DNA of 64,000 bases from Armigeres subalbatus. Taxonomy: Eukaryota > Arthropoda > Insecta > Diptera > Culicidae. The notes below the pieces were generated by a model that saw only the letters and a program-made list of their open reading frames with translations, did no database searches and was not told the origin of the DNA. Of the stretch, positions 33,641-45,864 are shown in pieces; within the stretch, counting starts at the first letter, position 1; each line of letters begins with the position of its first letter. The stretch spans positions 338,706,966 to 338,770,965 of the forward strand of contig NC_085140.1 of NCBI RefSeq assembly GCF_024139115.2, given 5' to 3'. The position numbers and the translations under genes were made by a program.

Positions 33641-34160
33641 AAGGTTGGATTGTGGGGGTCCCCGTATCTTTTGACAGATAACAGATGCTGTCATTCTGCT
33701 ACAGTAGCATAATATTTTGTGCTCAATATCGAACCAAATAGACATTTCAGCTTCGATGTAAGAAAATATATTTTTTTTTACAAAAAAAACAACACAAAAG
33801 TTCTCTTTAATCTTTTTTAAAGTGTGATTTAATTTTAAAAAAGGAGTTCCAATGCGTATTTATTGTGTGTTGCGTAGTGTGCCTATGAAAATCGACTTTT
33901 CGAATTTCAAAAACGCGTAGTGCGCGTTTGCAAAATTTCAGCTCAATCGGACTTCGTGAAATATTTGGCCAAAGTGGTCAAGTAGTCCTTGTTTGAAACA
34001 CGAAAATTTCCCCTTGAGATGAGGGACTTTTGGGAAATTTGTCGAATTTTAAATTTTTGTTTTTGATTCCAAATGTCTTATAGAAATGCATGAATCGTCG
34101 AGATCTGTTGTTATCTGGGGAAAAATAAACAAAAACAAATTTTTTGAAAGACACTTGGCA
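33641..34160. other. No gene recognised
   Basis: AT-rich sequence flanking the satellite. No repeat boundary or coding signal found. Confidence 0.5.
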
Positions 34161-34169
34161 TAACAAAAT

Positions 34170-34456
34170 CTTCTTCTTCTTATTGGCATTACATCCCCAC
34201 ACTGGGACAGAGCCGCCTCGCAGCTTAGTGTTCATTAAGCACTTCCACAGTTATAAGCTGCGAGGTTTCTTAGCCAAGTTACCATTTTGCATTCGTATAT
34301 CATGAGGCTAACACGATGATACCTCATGCCCAGGGAAGTCGAGACAATTTCCAATCCGAAAATTGTCTAGACCGGCACCGGGAATCGAACCCAGCCACCC
34401 TCAGCGTGGTCTCGCTTTGTAGCCGCGAATCTTACCGCACGGCTAAGGAGGACCCC
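34170..34456 (-). mobile_element. tRNA-derived SINE (family A), full length
   Basis: Same layout as 2956-3247: (AAG)n tail at the low-coordinate end, B box GGTTCGATTCC, and the tRNA-like head at 34456. Imperfect flanking repeats TAACAAAAT (34161-34169) and TAACATAAT (34457-34465) are the likely target duplication. Confidence 0.88.
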
Positions 34457-34465
34457 TAACATAAT

Positions 34466-37400
34466 ACGATCTCGAAAAAATCCCAAAAATGTCAATTAAC
34501 ATAAAAAAAAAAATATTGGAGGTGACACCAGATCTCGACGTTTTATGCATTTCTAGGACATTTTACATAATAAAACGATTTCCAAATTTTTCCATTTATC
34601 TAAAGTGCAATTTTAGACCCTTGTTTGTGATTGTTTTCAATATCCTCCCCAATGCACGAGAAAGGCAACTTCACTGCTAGGTGGATTGATCTAAGTTTTT
34701 TTATTGCCTCCTATTAGAATAAATAATTTATTCCCTTTCTTTAAATTTAGGTGGTTTGAATTCTTTGTTTTGCCGAGTTTCCAAGGGTGCCCACAACTGA
34801 ACCACAAAATTGAAATGTTCAAAAATGCCAAATTTGCGAAATTGTCAATAATTTTTTTTGATTACATCGCTAATAATTAAGTGGTAATTTTTCAAGATCG
34901 AGATGAATTTATAAACTCGCTATCGTTCATGTTGAGGGGAAATATGTACCAACGTTGTTGAACCAGCTACCAAGTGGGACACGATGGTACAGCTGACCAT
35001 TTAAAGTGCTTGGTTCCAGGTTGTTAACTTTGTTCATTTCCCGGAAGCTTTATCTATAAATGATCCTAACAGCTGCCTATCACACATTGAATCAGAAAAA
35101 AAAGCAGCGAGTTGTCCATTTTCATTTGAGCCAATGTTAATTATGCACCCTTTGACTAAATTATCGTATTTTCATTTCACGTTTCACAAGGGAAAAACAA
35201 GGACATGAATGAAAGTTGTAAGTACATACTCAACAGTGATGACCTGCACCAAGCTGGAGAAAAAAATCGACAAAGTTTGAAAGGAACTCAGATTAGTTAT
35301 TCATTCTCGGTTCGTTCCATTACTTGGTATAACTGGTCGCTTTAGGGTAAAAAAGCAGAAATTTCATCCGCAATTGATAATCACAATTATTCGTACAGTA
35401 GATACGTGTGCTTGAGATGGTGGACACATCTAATGCTTTCTAGCTTATGCGCAGACGGAAGACTTTTTAGATTGATTTATTACATTGATTGGTTTTCCAT
35501 TGAATCGTTTCCTCAAACGGCCCCAGACCACGGCGAAGAGTAGACTCGAAATCACTAGCTTTGAATGGAGCAAGCCGCAAGCTCAGACAGATGGCACGAC
35601 AGGCAAAATTGATGTGCACATAAGGATTAACACTTTACTGCGCTTGGAAATCCACTAAAGTTGCCTAATACAGAAGCCACACATTTCCAATTCCTGCTCC
35701 CAAGTTTCTATCGACAGTTACAACACCGATTGTGGTTCCCGTTGACGTGTCAGGTTTCTGGGGAACGCCATGTTTTGAGGAAGAAGTGTGAAACCGCCAC
35801 AACCAGCCACAAATCAAGGCGCGTGCGTTTCGAACAATTTTCTCCTGCTTTGGAGTTAAGCAGCGCGCTGCCGTTGATGCTGTCCCTGCTGAATGTGTGC
35901 ACTTCGGAATGATTTATGTTCAATTAAAAGATTTGTGGAGCACTGCACCATTCATTGCGGCACTCAAAGTCTACATCGGCGGTTGCGCATTTGTTGCTGC
36001 TGCTGCTGTTGTAGGAGATTGCGTGCTCGAGCTTGGTCTTGGCTCACCTCTGCCGCATGGGTATGGCATAATGGTGTATGTTATTCTAAATGATTGCCAA
36101 TCAAGCCAAAGACAACATTAAATTATAAAAATTGTACAAACTCCAATAAAAATAATTGTGATTTCAATCGAAAAGGCGGCATTTAAACATATTTTTTTTT
36201 TTATATTATCCTTCACATATTTTTTAGATACAATTTCATCTTATCTTAAAAGTGTTGTATATAGGCAAGGTATAAAGGGCGTGCCTTCTTGTTTGACCTA
36301 TTTGAGAAATGGGTTGTGCTAATATATTATCAGAATTAAAAGCTATTTTAAATTAAAATGTTGCAAAGTTTAAAAAAAACGTGTCTGATTTTTGTTTTGT
36401 TGCTTTTTTGTCCTTAATTCGGCAAGCTAAGGGAATACAACACTTTAATTTTAAAATCTTAGCGAATAAGAGAAAGACAGAACAATTGTATTTTGTTGTA
36501 TGTATTTCTAAACATAGAAACCTCACATACCCCTAGCAAGGTAGGTTGAATGCTAGGTACATCTGTTACTTCACATCACACACAATTGATAAGAAACGGC
36601 TTCGACGGCGGCGGTGGTGGCCGCGGTAAATCTGGTAGCATGCGTGTTGTTCTGGTGTGCAAGTGCTCTTTCCCAAGAAAACCATTTCGAAGGGAAAGAA
36701 ATGGTACGATTTGTCATTGCGTAACGCAGAGCTGTCGTCGTCGGCGCTGGCTAGCGCGCGCCGCGGCGGTAGGAAATATGGTAAGAACTGGATAAGCTGT
36801 CTGACACGTCAGACTTTTCCGCGTTTTGAAAGGCGTCTTTTAGAGTCTCGACGGCCGATCCGTGTGAGAGACTGGACACAAATTGGGGTTGGTAGGAGTA
36901 TTCAATGGTTTTCTGGCGCGAAATTGACAGCAACCGCTCTGAACAAATTGGTCTCGAATGCGTGAAAGCATAATTGCATTCTACTGAACACGTACACGAG
37001 ATGCGGAATGTAGCTCGTTCGTAGCAAAGCCATATTGAAAATGGTGGTACGAATGTATGTACGTGATCTTATTTCAAGTAAGTGCTAAATCTTGATAGCA
37101 CATCTGATGTTGTATAGATGGCGAGATGGGAACTCTAGTCAACATTTTTTCAACCCTTCAATGTGAATGAATAAGCCTGTTATTTTAGCAGAAGAATCAT
37201 ATTTTTAACGTAATAAGCCCTTTATCAGTTTCCAATCTCGGAGACGAGCCAGCCTCGGGTTGAAAGTCTCTTTAATAAAGAAACAAAAAAAAAACAAAAA
37301 AAGCTTCCAATGTTTGTTCTGAATATAGTCTACCATGTCGAATTTAAAGATGGGGTAAGTGAGTAACGCTGCTCTAACTAAATTTTATTCACTTTATTTG

Positions 37401-37933
37401 ATTGCAGTTGCAGTTGCTACTCCGTTATTGCTAGGTAAGATGTATTTTAGACCCCGTACTGCTTACCGTTTTTAATCAAATTGGTTTCAGAATTTTTGAG
37501 AAGAATTTTGAAAACCTCTTCGTATGCTTTCCCGTGGATATTTTTTATCTTTCTGCTTTTTTCTTATTCATGCAACTTAAAAGCGCCAATAGGTTTTGTT
37601 TATTTTCTAGAGCATTTTCAATCAAAAAAAGAAGAGCAAACAATCAAGAATTTTCCACAAAACAAAAATTAATCGCAATTGCACTTTTAAAAGCAAGAAT
37701 GGCAATTCAAAGAAAGAATTTTCCATAAAGAAATCAAATTTTTCAATTGAAAAAAAAATCACAAAATTTCCATTGATAAATCAGTATTAGCAATAAACAA
37801 TTACAAAAGGAGAATGGGCAGTTTTGGGCCATCGATGTACACAGATGACCCATACTTTAGTTGAAAGATTTCGAAAAAACAAGAAAAAGTGTCTATGGGG
37901 TCAAAGTTGTACATACTGGGAGAAAAAACTTAT
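34466..37933. other. Long gene-poor stretch
   Basis: No convincing gene. Notable points: a (GCT)n/(CTG)n run near 35995-36008; a CpG-rich patch at about 36585-36790 followed by a donor-like ATATG|GTAAGAAC at about 36780; and an AT-rich block at 37650-37730 whose words (ttttccacaaaacaaaaatt, cacttttaaaagca) recur inverted at about 46120-46205, marking a dispersed repeat. The 81- and 102-codon frames in the CpG patch have no recognisable domain. Confidence 0.4.
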
Positions 37934-39612
37934 GAAGGGTCATTTGGCCGAAAGGGTCACCTGGCAGAAAGGGTCGTTTGGGCGAAAGGTTCGTTTGCCC
38001 GAAAGGGTCGTTTGACTGAAAGGGACGTTTGGCCGAAAGGGTCGTTTGGCCGAATAGGTCATTTGGCCGAAAGGGTCATTGGCCGAAAGGGTCATTTGGC
38101 CAACAGGGTCGTTTGGCCGAAAGGGTTGTTTGGCCGAAAGGGTTGTTTGGCCGAAAGGGTCATTTGGCCGAAATGGTCGTTTGGCCGACAGGGTCGTTAG
38201 GACGAATGGGTTATTTGACCGAATAGGTCATTTAGCCGAATAGGACATTTGGCCGAATAGGTCATTTAGGCTAGTTTATTGAAAAGTTAGAAATTAGGAA
38301 TGAGAAGAGAGATGTCTCACTACTCACTTTGCGCTCCTCTTTTTTTACAGTGAGATAAAATTGGCGTCTCACTTCTCACTCCTAATATCTCACTTCTCGC
38401 TGTAGAAAGTGAGAAGCGCAAAGTGAGTAGTGAGACGTCTCGCTACTCTCTTCACGCTTCTCACTTTTGACAGCAAGAAGTAAGAAATGAGGAGTGAGGT
38501 GAGGCGTCTCACCTCTTACTCCTCATTTCTTACTTTTCGCTGTCAAAAGTGAGAAGAAAACAATGAAAAGTGAGAAATGAGACGTATTACTTCTCACTCT
38601 TCATTTCTCACTTCTCGCTCCTCTTTTTTACAGTGAGAAGTGAGTAGTGAGACGCCTCACTACTCACTTCGCGTTTCTCACTTTTGACAGCGAGAAGTGA
38701 TAAATTAGACGTCACACTTCTCACTCCTCATTTATCATTTCTTGCAGTAAAAAGTGAGAAGCGTGAAGTGAGTAAGTCTCACTACTCACGTCGTGCTTTT
38801 CTCTTTTGACAGTGAGAGGTCTCACTTCTCACTCCTCTCACAGTGAGAAGAAAAAATGAAGAGTGAGAAATGAGTCGTCTAACTTTTCACTCTTCATTTC
38901 TCACTTCTCGCTCCTCTTTTTTCACAGTGAGAAATGAGAAATGAGGAGTGAGAAGTGAGAGTCTCACTTCTCTTCTCTTATTCCTCACTTCTCACTGTGA
39001 AAAGTGAGTAGTGCGAAGTGAGTAGTGAGAAGTGAGAAATGAGGAGTGAGAAGTGAGACGTCTTACTTATCACTACTTATTTATCAATTCTCACTGTTAA
39101 AAGTGGGTAGTGCAGTGAGTAGCGAGAAGTGAGAAATAAGGAGTGAGAAGTGAGACGTCTCACTTATCACTCCTTATTTATCAATTCTCACTGTGAAAAG
39201 TGGGTAGTGCGAAGTGGGTAGTGAGACGTCTCTCTTCTCGTTCCTAATTTCTCACTTTTCATGTCTAAATGACCTATTCGGCTAAATGACCTATTCGGCC
39301 AAACGATCTTTTCGGCTAAACGGCCTTTTCGGCCAAATGACCTATTCCGCCAAACGACCCTTTCGTCCAAATGACCCTTTCGCCCAAATGACACTTTCGG
39401 CCAAACGACCCTTTCGGCGAAACGACCCTTTCAGCCAAACAACCGTTTCGGCCAAACGACCCCTTCGGCTAAATTACCTTTTCGGCCAAACGACCCTTTC
39501 GGTCAAACAACCCATTCGGCCAAATGACTTTCGGTCTAATGGTCTGTACGGCTAAATGGAAAATTCGGCCAAACAACTTTTGGTCGAATGGTTTTCGACC
39601 AAATGACCCTTC
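37934..39612. mobile_element. Foldback-like element, copy 3
   Basis: The left arm (37934-38275) is a clear array of ~20-bp units, 'gtcgtttggccgaaaggg' and variants. The core (38280-39260) is an array of 'gtgagaagtgagacgtctcac' with both orientations alternating. The right arm (39265-39612) is the left arm inverted. The outermost 14 bases, GAAGGGTCATTTGG, pair perfectly with the right end. The 10 bases outside each end do not match, so no target duplication remains. No protein is encoded; open frames in the arms arise from the repeat unit. Confidence 0.85.
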
Positions 39613-40154
39613 CCCGCTTTAGGTGACATCGGTGTTCGGCGTGGTAGCTTGGTTGCTGTTAGTAATTGAAATGGCGATACAATTCAGTGGTTAATCATCG
39701 AGTGGCTGTCGAAAGCGTTAGCAGAGCTCATGTGAAAATTTCAAAATATTTGCAATTTCCTTTGAGGCAATATGTCTCACGATCGGATGGATGATTTGTA
39801 CGGCTTTCTTACTAATTGATTCGTTTTTGAGATCCGCAGTGCCTATAGTGAATGATAGAAATTTGCGATGAGATAGTTTGAAAATTATGAAAATGTGTAC
39901 AGTTGGTGAGATGTGAAGAAATCCAAAACTATTGGTACTATTGCACCATCTTCATACATGATCATTTTCTTGTTACATGAGTAGAGACATCATTTAAAAT
40001 GGTTATATGTTTTACTTGCTTTAAGTTGTAGATATTAAAATATGTAAGTAGCGCTTATTTGACCTCCGAGTTGAATTTCTTACATCCTACTACAAATTCC
40101 CATTCACATTCCCGTTGACATTGAGAAATCAATATCATCTTCCATTTTTTGCCA
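39613..40154. other. No gene recognised
   Basis: AT-rich spacer between foldback copy 3 and the 23-bp satellite. Confidence 0.5.
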
Positions 40155-41880
40155 CCTTTCAAGAGGCTCGGAAGCCTCCTTTCAAGAGGCTCGGAAGCCT
40201 CCTTTCAAGAGGCTCGGAAGCCTCCTTTCAAGAGGCTCGGAAGCCTCCTTTCAAGAGGCTCGGAAGCCTCCTTTCAAGAGGCTCGGAAGCCTCCTTTCAA
40301 GAGGCTCGGAAGCCTCCTTTCAAGAGGCTCAGAAGCCTCTTTTCAAGAGGCTCAGGAGCCTCCTTTCAAGAGGCTCAGAAGCCTCCTTTCAAGAGGCTCA
40401 GAAGCCTCCTTTCAAGAGGCTCAGAGCCTCCTTCAAGAGGCTCAGGCCTCCTTTCAAGAGGCTCAGAAGCCTCCTTTCAAGAGGCTCAGCCTCCATTCAA
40501 GAGGCTCAGCCTCCTTTCAAGAGGCCCGGAAGCCTCCTTTCAAGAGGCTCAGCCTCCTTTCAAGAGGCTCAGCCTCCTTTCAAGAGGCTCCAGCCTCCTT
40601 TCAAGAGGCTCAAGCCTCCTTTCAAGAGGCCTCAAAGCCTCCTTTCAAGAGGCCTCAGAAGCCTCCTTTCAAGAGGCTCAGGCCTCCTTTCAAGAGGCTC
40701 AGAAGCCTCCTTTCAAGAGGCTCAAGCCTCCTTTCAAGAGGCTCAGAGCCTCCTTTCAAGAGGCTCAAGCCTCCTTTCAAGAGGCTCAAGCCTCCTTTCA
40801 AGAGGCTCAGCCTCCTTTCAAGAGGCTCAGGCCTCCTTTCAAGAGGCTCAGGAAGCCTCCTTTCAAGAGGCTCAAGCCTCCTTTCAAGAGGCTCAAGCCT
40901 CCTTTCAAGAGGCCTCAAGCCTCCTTTCAAGAGGCTCAGAAGCCTCCTTTCAAGAGGCCTGGAAGCCTCCTTCAAGAGGCCTCAGCCTCCTTCAAGAGGC
41001 TCAAGCCTCCTTCCAAGAGGCCTCAAGCCTCCTTCCAAGAGGCTCAAGCCTCCTTCAAGAGGCTCAGCCTCCTTTCAAGAGGCCTCAGCCTCCTTTCAAG
41101 AGGCTCGGGTGCCTCCTTTAAAGAGACTCGGGAGCCTCCTTCCTAGAGGCTCAGGAAGCCTCCTTCCTAGAGGCTCAGAAGCCTCCTTCAAGAGGCTCGG
41201 AAGCCTCCTTTCAAGAGGCTCAAGCCTCCTTTCAAGAGGCTCAAGCCTCCTTTCAAGAGGCTCAGAAGCCTCCGTTCAAGAGATTTGGAAGCCTCCTTTC
41301 AAGAGGCTCTGAAGCCGCCTTGCAAGAGGCCTGGAAGCCTCCTTTAAGAGGCTCAGGCCTCCTTTCAAGAGGCTCAGGCCTCCTTTCAAGAGGCTCAGAA
41401 GCCTCCTTTCAAGAGGCTCGAAGCCTCCTTTCAAGAGGCTCAGAAGCCTCCTTCAAGAGGCTCAGAGCCTCCTTTCAAGAGCTCAGAGCCTCCTTTCAAG
41501 AGGCTCCAGCCTCCTTTCAAGAGGCCTGGAAGCCTCCTTTCAAGAGGCTCAAGCCTCCTTCAAGAGGCCTGGAAGCCTCCTTTCAAGAGGCCTGGAAGCC
41601 TCCTTTCAAGAGGCTCAAGCCTCCTTTCAAGAGGCTCGGAAGCCTCCTTTCAAGAGGCTCGGAAGCCTCCTTTCAAGAGGCTCGGAAGCCTCCTTTCAAG
41701 AGGCTCGGAAGCCTCCTTTCAAGAGGCTCGGAAGCCTCCTTTCAAGAGGCTCGGAAGCCTCCTTTCAAAGGCTCGGAAGCCTGCTTTAAAGAGGCTTGGA
41801 AGTCCTCTTTCAAGAGGTCGGGAGCCTCCTTTCAAGAGCCTCGGAGCTTCCTTTCAAGCGGCTCGGAAGGCTCGGAACCT
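40155..41880. repeat. 23-bp hairpin satellite
   Basis: The unit is CTTTCAA plus the dyad GAGGCTCGGAAGCCTC. Units at both array ends (about 40160-40330 and 41630-41770) are nearly identical 23-mers. The middle holds shorter variants whose changes fall mainly in the hairpin loop (CGGA, CAGA, CAGG, CAA, CA, C), while the arms GAGGCT/AGCCTC are conserved. There are roughly 75-80 units. Decayed units continue at about 42205-42300 and 42605-42712. Long open frames on both strands (peptides such as EARKPPFKRL) result from the stop-free unit. Confidence 0.95.
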
Positions 41881-42204
41881 GGGTAGGAGCCATGAACAGA
41901 TTAACAAAACATGATATGGACTTGATCGATAACAGCAATAAAAGATATAATAGAACAGGCAATAATATCAAAAAATTGCACCAAAATATCATTTCAATAT
42001 CAATATATGTTAGGGATAAGAACAAGGCAATAGCAAATAATATTGATTACTTCTTGCAAATAGAATAACTAGATCTCCTAATGATATTTTAGTGAAAGAT
42101 ATTGATAATGTCGTATGATCTTTTATCTCCTTATATAAATCATGTCCATATCTCATTTTGCTATCTAATGAAGATTTGATATTATTGAGCTAGTTTTGTC
42201 TGCT
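41881..42204. other. AT-rich gap inside the 23-bp satellite region
   Basis: Unique-looking AT-rich DNA, followed by further decayed satellite units. No gene recognised. Confidence 0.5.
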
Positions 42205-42296
42205 CGGGAAGCCTCCTTCCTAGAGGCTCGGAAGCCCCCTTTTAACAGGCTTAGAAGACTCCTTTCAAGAGGCGTGGAAGCTTCCTTTTATCATTT

Positions 42297-42659
42297 ATCA
42301 TTTATTTATTTATTACATCAACAAACTTGATACAGCCCCAATGATGGTTAAAAAAATATATATATATATAAATACAATATCACATCACTACATTAAAAAC
42401 ATTGTCAAGGATTAAAATACAATACAATCACAAATACAATAACTATAGTCTATGTGCGTCAATTGTTCTGGTCGGTGAAAAATGATGTGAAGAACCGGCG
42501 GAGGACATCTCGCGTCAAGTGGAAATCAAACACCGACGCCACTCTATTGAAAACACGCTGCAAACCATGGAGGGCACTACGTAGTCCATAGTTTGTGCGA
42601 CGAAAAGGAAGTCTTCCTATCAAGAAGCGTGGAAACCTATTTAGTGTCACGGAAGCCAC
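42297..42659 (-). mobile_element. 3' end of a non-LTR retrotransposon
   Basis: On the reverse strand a frame from 42659 to 42459 reads RLPFRRTNYGLRSALHGLQR then VFDFHLTRDVLRRFF, resembling the extreme C-terminus of I/Jockey-like ORF2 proteins. It is followed by an untranslated stretch ending in A-rich 'aaataaataaatgataaatg' at 42297. A (TA)n run lies at 42356-42370. Decayed satellite flanks both sides, so it is a 5'-truncated insertion into the satellite. The clade is not certain. Confidence 0.6.
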
Positions 42660-42856
42660 CTTTCAAAAGGCTCGATAACTTCCTTTCAGGATGCTCGGAG
42701 CCCACCGAAATTGAGGACTTTCTAGTCTTAAAGGAAGCTTGATATATAAACTTAATTTGAATAGATAAGTTTCACGGAATGAATAATGAAGATTTCAGAC
42801 AAATTTCGGCCAGGCATGTATTAATTTCGTTTTCAGGTCCGTTTTTAATATACATA

Positions 42857-43505
42857 CCGTGCGGGACCGAAATCCGTCCACCTCATGAGATATCAACAAA
42901 TTAAAGGGGATTAAAGGTAATTATTGTAGAAATAATTTATCTTATCCTGTTCAGGTACTTGGCAGTAAGCTTTTAGGGCATAGAAATGGAAAGAAGGCTT
43001 TGAAATTAAAACAACAAAAATCAAAAACAAATCTCCACCCATCAAACGAGGAGTTTTTGCCGCCATTTTGTTTTCGGGAAGAGCATAATTGCACCAAAAG
43101 TAACTGTGTTTTAATTGCTAATTGCAAATCATTACATAAGATGAGTGGAATACAAATTGAAGGGATCGCGTATCAAGGTACGTATCGAACTATTTGTAGT
43201 GGTAGATTAGTCAATCAGTCTGCTTCAATTTATATATTTATTTAAAAAATAGCTGTACGGATTTTGAACCTTTGATTCGAAATCCGTCCACGGTGGATGG
43301 ATTTCGAGTCGGGAGTAGTTGAATTTATTCATTATTTCATCATGTTTTTCGTAGTTTTTAATGAGTAAATGTGAAACACTTCAAAAGTAGAAGCCTTCAT
43401 GCTCCTGTGTCAATGACACACGTTTTATTTTCATTCGATTCCTATTTTCTAATGACTTTTTCATATACTAAGGTGCTTAAGTGTACAGATTTCGATGCCC
43501 CACGG
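42857..43505. mobile_element. TA-flanked non-autonomous DNA element, 649 bp
   Basis: Left end CCGTGCGGGACCGAAATCCG and inverted right end CCGTGGGGCATCGAAATCTG match at 16 of 20 positions. TA lies outside each (42855-42856, 43506-43507). A third copy of the 'gaaatccgtccac' motif lies inside near 43280. The internal 81-codon frame at 43000-43245 has no recognisable domain. Confidence 0.65.
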
Positions 43506-43507
43506 TA

Positions 43508-45493
43508 TATCTTATGCGTTATGCTTAATATTATTTTTAAAGAAAAATAGGGGGTACCTCAATGAATGTAAAAGTTCGAAAGGGTACCTATCAAGAAAAA
43601 GGTTGAGAACCGCTGTGCTAGAACTCCACTATAGCAGAACGTTTCTCCTGAGCTTATGATTTGGTACGGATGAGTTTGGAAAAAAGTGTCTCTTATATTG
43701 GTTTTTGAGACTATGATGAATAGACAAAAATGCCTGCCTTAACCCTATATATAAATTAATGTGAATTAGATCAACACACTCACAGGCTCACTGTTCGGTA
43801 GATAAAGATAGGCATGCAATCAATCTTTATATGAGTCCTAACATCTTCTTTGAAGAAATAAAATGAAAATATATGAAAAAATAACACAAGGATCCCAGAT
43901 TTTGGTATCTGTTTCGAACAAGGAACTCAACCACTTAAAAATCAAGATCATTGAGCGTTTAGCGTTGTTTATTTATCAGTCTTGGATATCAGCGATAACC
44001 CTGTACTAAAGCCTGGAGAGGACCTTTCTTTTCCAAAAGCCACCGTTTTAGCATACGAGATTGTCAGGACTATCCAATCCCTAATTTCTCGATACTTGTC
44101 CAATCTCCCCATACCACAAATCCCCAAAGTTTCATCACCACACCATGGACACATTTGACGATTTAATGCGCAATCACACATGCGCTCGTTCTCACACGAA
44201 TCAGAACACTAAAAACCGTGACATGTCGCGGCCGGCAGTATCCCTGCCTATGGATCAAGAGATCAGCTCGGCTTCTGAGGTAAGATGGAACGCTCGCACT
44301 TCTCAATCCTCAACTGCTAACGAAATCAACTAGACACTGCAGCTACGTGGAGGTCGCAGCCGAGTAGCGAATGCGTCTATGCCACGAACTGGACCCGACC
44401 CGATCTTCGGCCCTCTTACCGGTTGAGAGTCCAACGCAAATACGGCGGTCGGAGATCGTTTAGCACGCGGTGAATGTATAACCTATAATCAATTCGTATT
44501 TGGTTACCGTCTATCCTAGGATAGTTTATTTAAGCTTCCAGAGAGCATAGGTCTCGTATTGCGGAGTTTATTTTTTTTCTCCTCTTGCACTGTTTCTCTT
44601 GTTAGCGGAATGGTGCTTTGCTCCGGCGCTACTACCCCATTCGTTTATGAACGACCCACGGACTACCATCCACTTCGAAAAGCGGCACACTTTCAGTTTC
44701 AATATCAAGCTGCGAGCTTCGCTGTTTTTGCGGGATCCTAGGCTATGAAATACCTTTAGTTGAGCGCTAAGCATCTGGGGTTTGGGGAGATTCAGTTGTG
44801 CAGTGCATGCGGAAGAGTGCGACGATGAACAGTGCGCTCTATGGTCTATTTGGGACTCTCGTGGGCGTTTTTGTTGCATGACTTTCTCACTTATCGAGAA
44901 GGTGCTTTAAACTGGGGCGATACGATCGCTGTGGAATGTGCGCATGGAATTGTGATCTTGAGAATCCGGAAAACAAACTTTATGATGTAATTTAAATTGA
45001 TTCGAGTGCCGTTGCGTGGGGTTATTGATGCAATGCTAACTCGAGTTTGAATTGGGTTCGTCGCTTTAAAATTGATGTTTTTTGAATCAGCTTGTCGTAA
45101 TATCTATTACTTGGCCGTTTTCTATCCACTTGACTTAATTTCTCGCAAGCATCATTAATGCATTGGTATTGTTACGGTATATGAAATGAACCCAAATTTG
45201 TAAAACAAGTTGATTTTGGAACATACTGTTTCTCGCCCCAAAATCAGGCCCTGCTCATGATGCTTTTGAAATTCCTAATCAGATTGCTATCAAAAATCAA
45301 GGGGCTTGGGGAAGGTGTAGATCGTACTCCATAATACATACACCACTTAAAGGTGTTTTGTATAGCCAGCGGTAAGGGTGACTTAAGTGTACAGTAATCC
45401 GGGGGAACTTTGATCGCCGGGGTAACATTAATCAGTTTTACCGTTTTCAAGAAATGAATAAATTATTGCTTCCTGTTATTACAAATACTTATT
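43508..45493. other. No gene recognised
   Basis: Mixed sequence. A GC-richer patch at about 44350-44460 has no domain-bearing frame. 43593-43611 (AGGTTGAGAACCGCTG) resembles a hAT terminus, but its partner end is not present. Confidence 0.35.
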
Positions 45494-45574
45494 GAGAGTT
45501 AGGTATCTAAAACTTGACTAAATTTGCTGTTGGGTATGAGAGTTAGGTGTCTTAAACTTGACTAAATTTGCTGT
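45494..45574. repeat. Two-copy direct repeat of about 44 bp
   Basis: 'gagagttaggt..ct.aaacttgactaaatttgctgttg' occurs at about 45494 and again at about 45538, differing at only a few positions. This is a recent local duplication with no coding content. Confidence 0.8.
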
Positions 45575-45723
45575 TGAATGATATAACATTAGGATGAATT
45601 TGTATTTATTTTTCGCCAAAATTTGAAATTAAAATCAACATTGATTTTTGCACTCAAAAGAACTATAATAACAAAAAAATAAGCTCGTTCACACATAAAA
45701 TAAATCGGCGATTTCTGTGAAAT

Positions 45724-45864
45724 TTCACCGAAATCTCAACAGCAGAACTGTTCGGTAAATAATTTTACAGATTTTCGGTGGCTTTGACAGTTGAACAAAG
45801 GAAAAATTGCAGAAAATTCGGTGAAATAATTACCAAAAAATTCTGCTGTTGAGATTTCGGTGAA
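45724..45864. mobile_element. Palindromic MITE (perfect 24-bp arms)
   Basis: 45724-45747, starting TTCACCGAAATCTCAACAGC, is the exact reverse complement of 45841-45864. Pairing continues imperfectly inward and outward, and another CACCGAAATCT lies at about 45887. It is typical of mosquito palindromic MITEs. The true outer limits and target duplication were not resolved. Confidence 0.7.

Noticed and set aside
29870..33745. 1291-codon reverse-strand open frame and several 400-700-codon forward frames
   Set aside because: They are generated by a 10-bp stop-free satellite unit; identical peptides appear in every frame and there is no non-repeat domain.
36550..36965. 81- and 102-codon frames in a CpG-rich patch
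   Set aside because: No domain recognised and the frames overlap each other; kept only as a possible untranslated exon region.
40155..41880. CRISPR-like array (regular short repeats)
   Set aside because: Units are contiguous with no unique spacers, there are no cas genes, and the context is a eukaryotic satellite.
40115..41886. 343- and 387-codon forward frames rich in SFQEAR and PPFKRL
   Set aside because: They follow the 23-bp satellite unit and change phase with each loop indel; no protein family fits.
43000..43245. Transposase remnant in the 81-codon frame of the 42857-43505 element
   Set aside because: A few cysteines and histidines are present, but no DNA-binding or DDE motif can be recognised.
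43593..43611. hAT terminus AGGTTGAGAACCGCTG
   Set aside because: The partner end and 8-bp duplication are not found nearby, so an element cannot be delimited.
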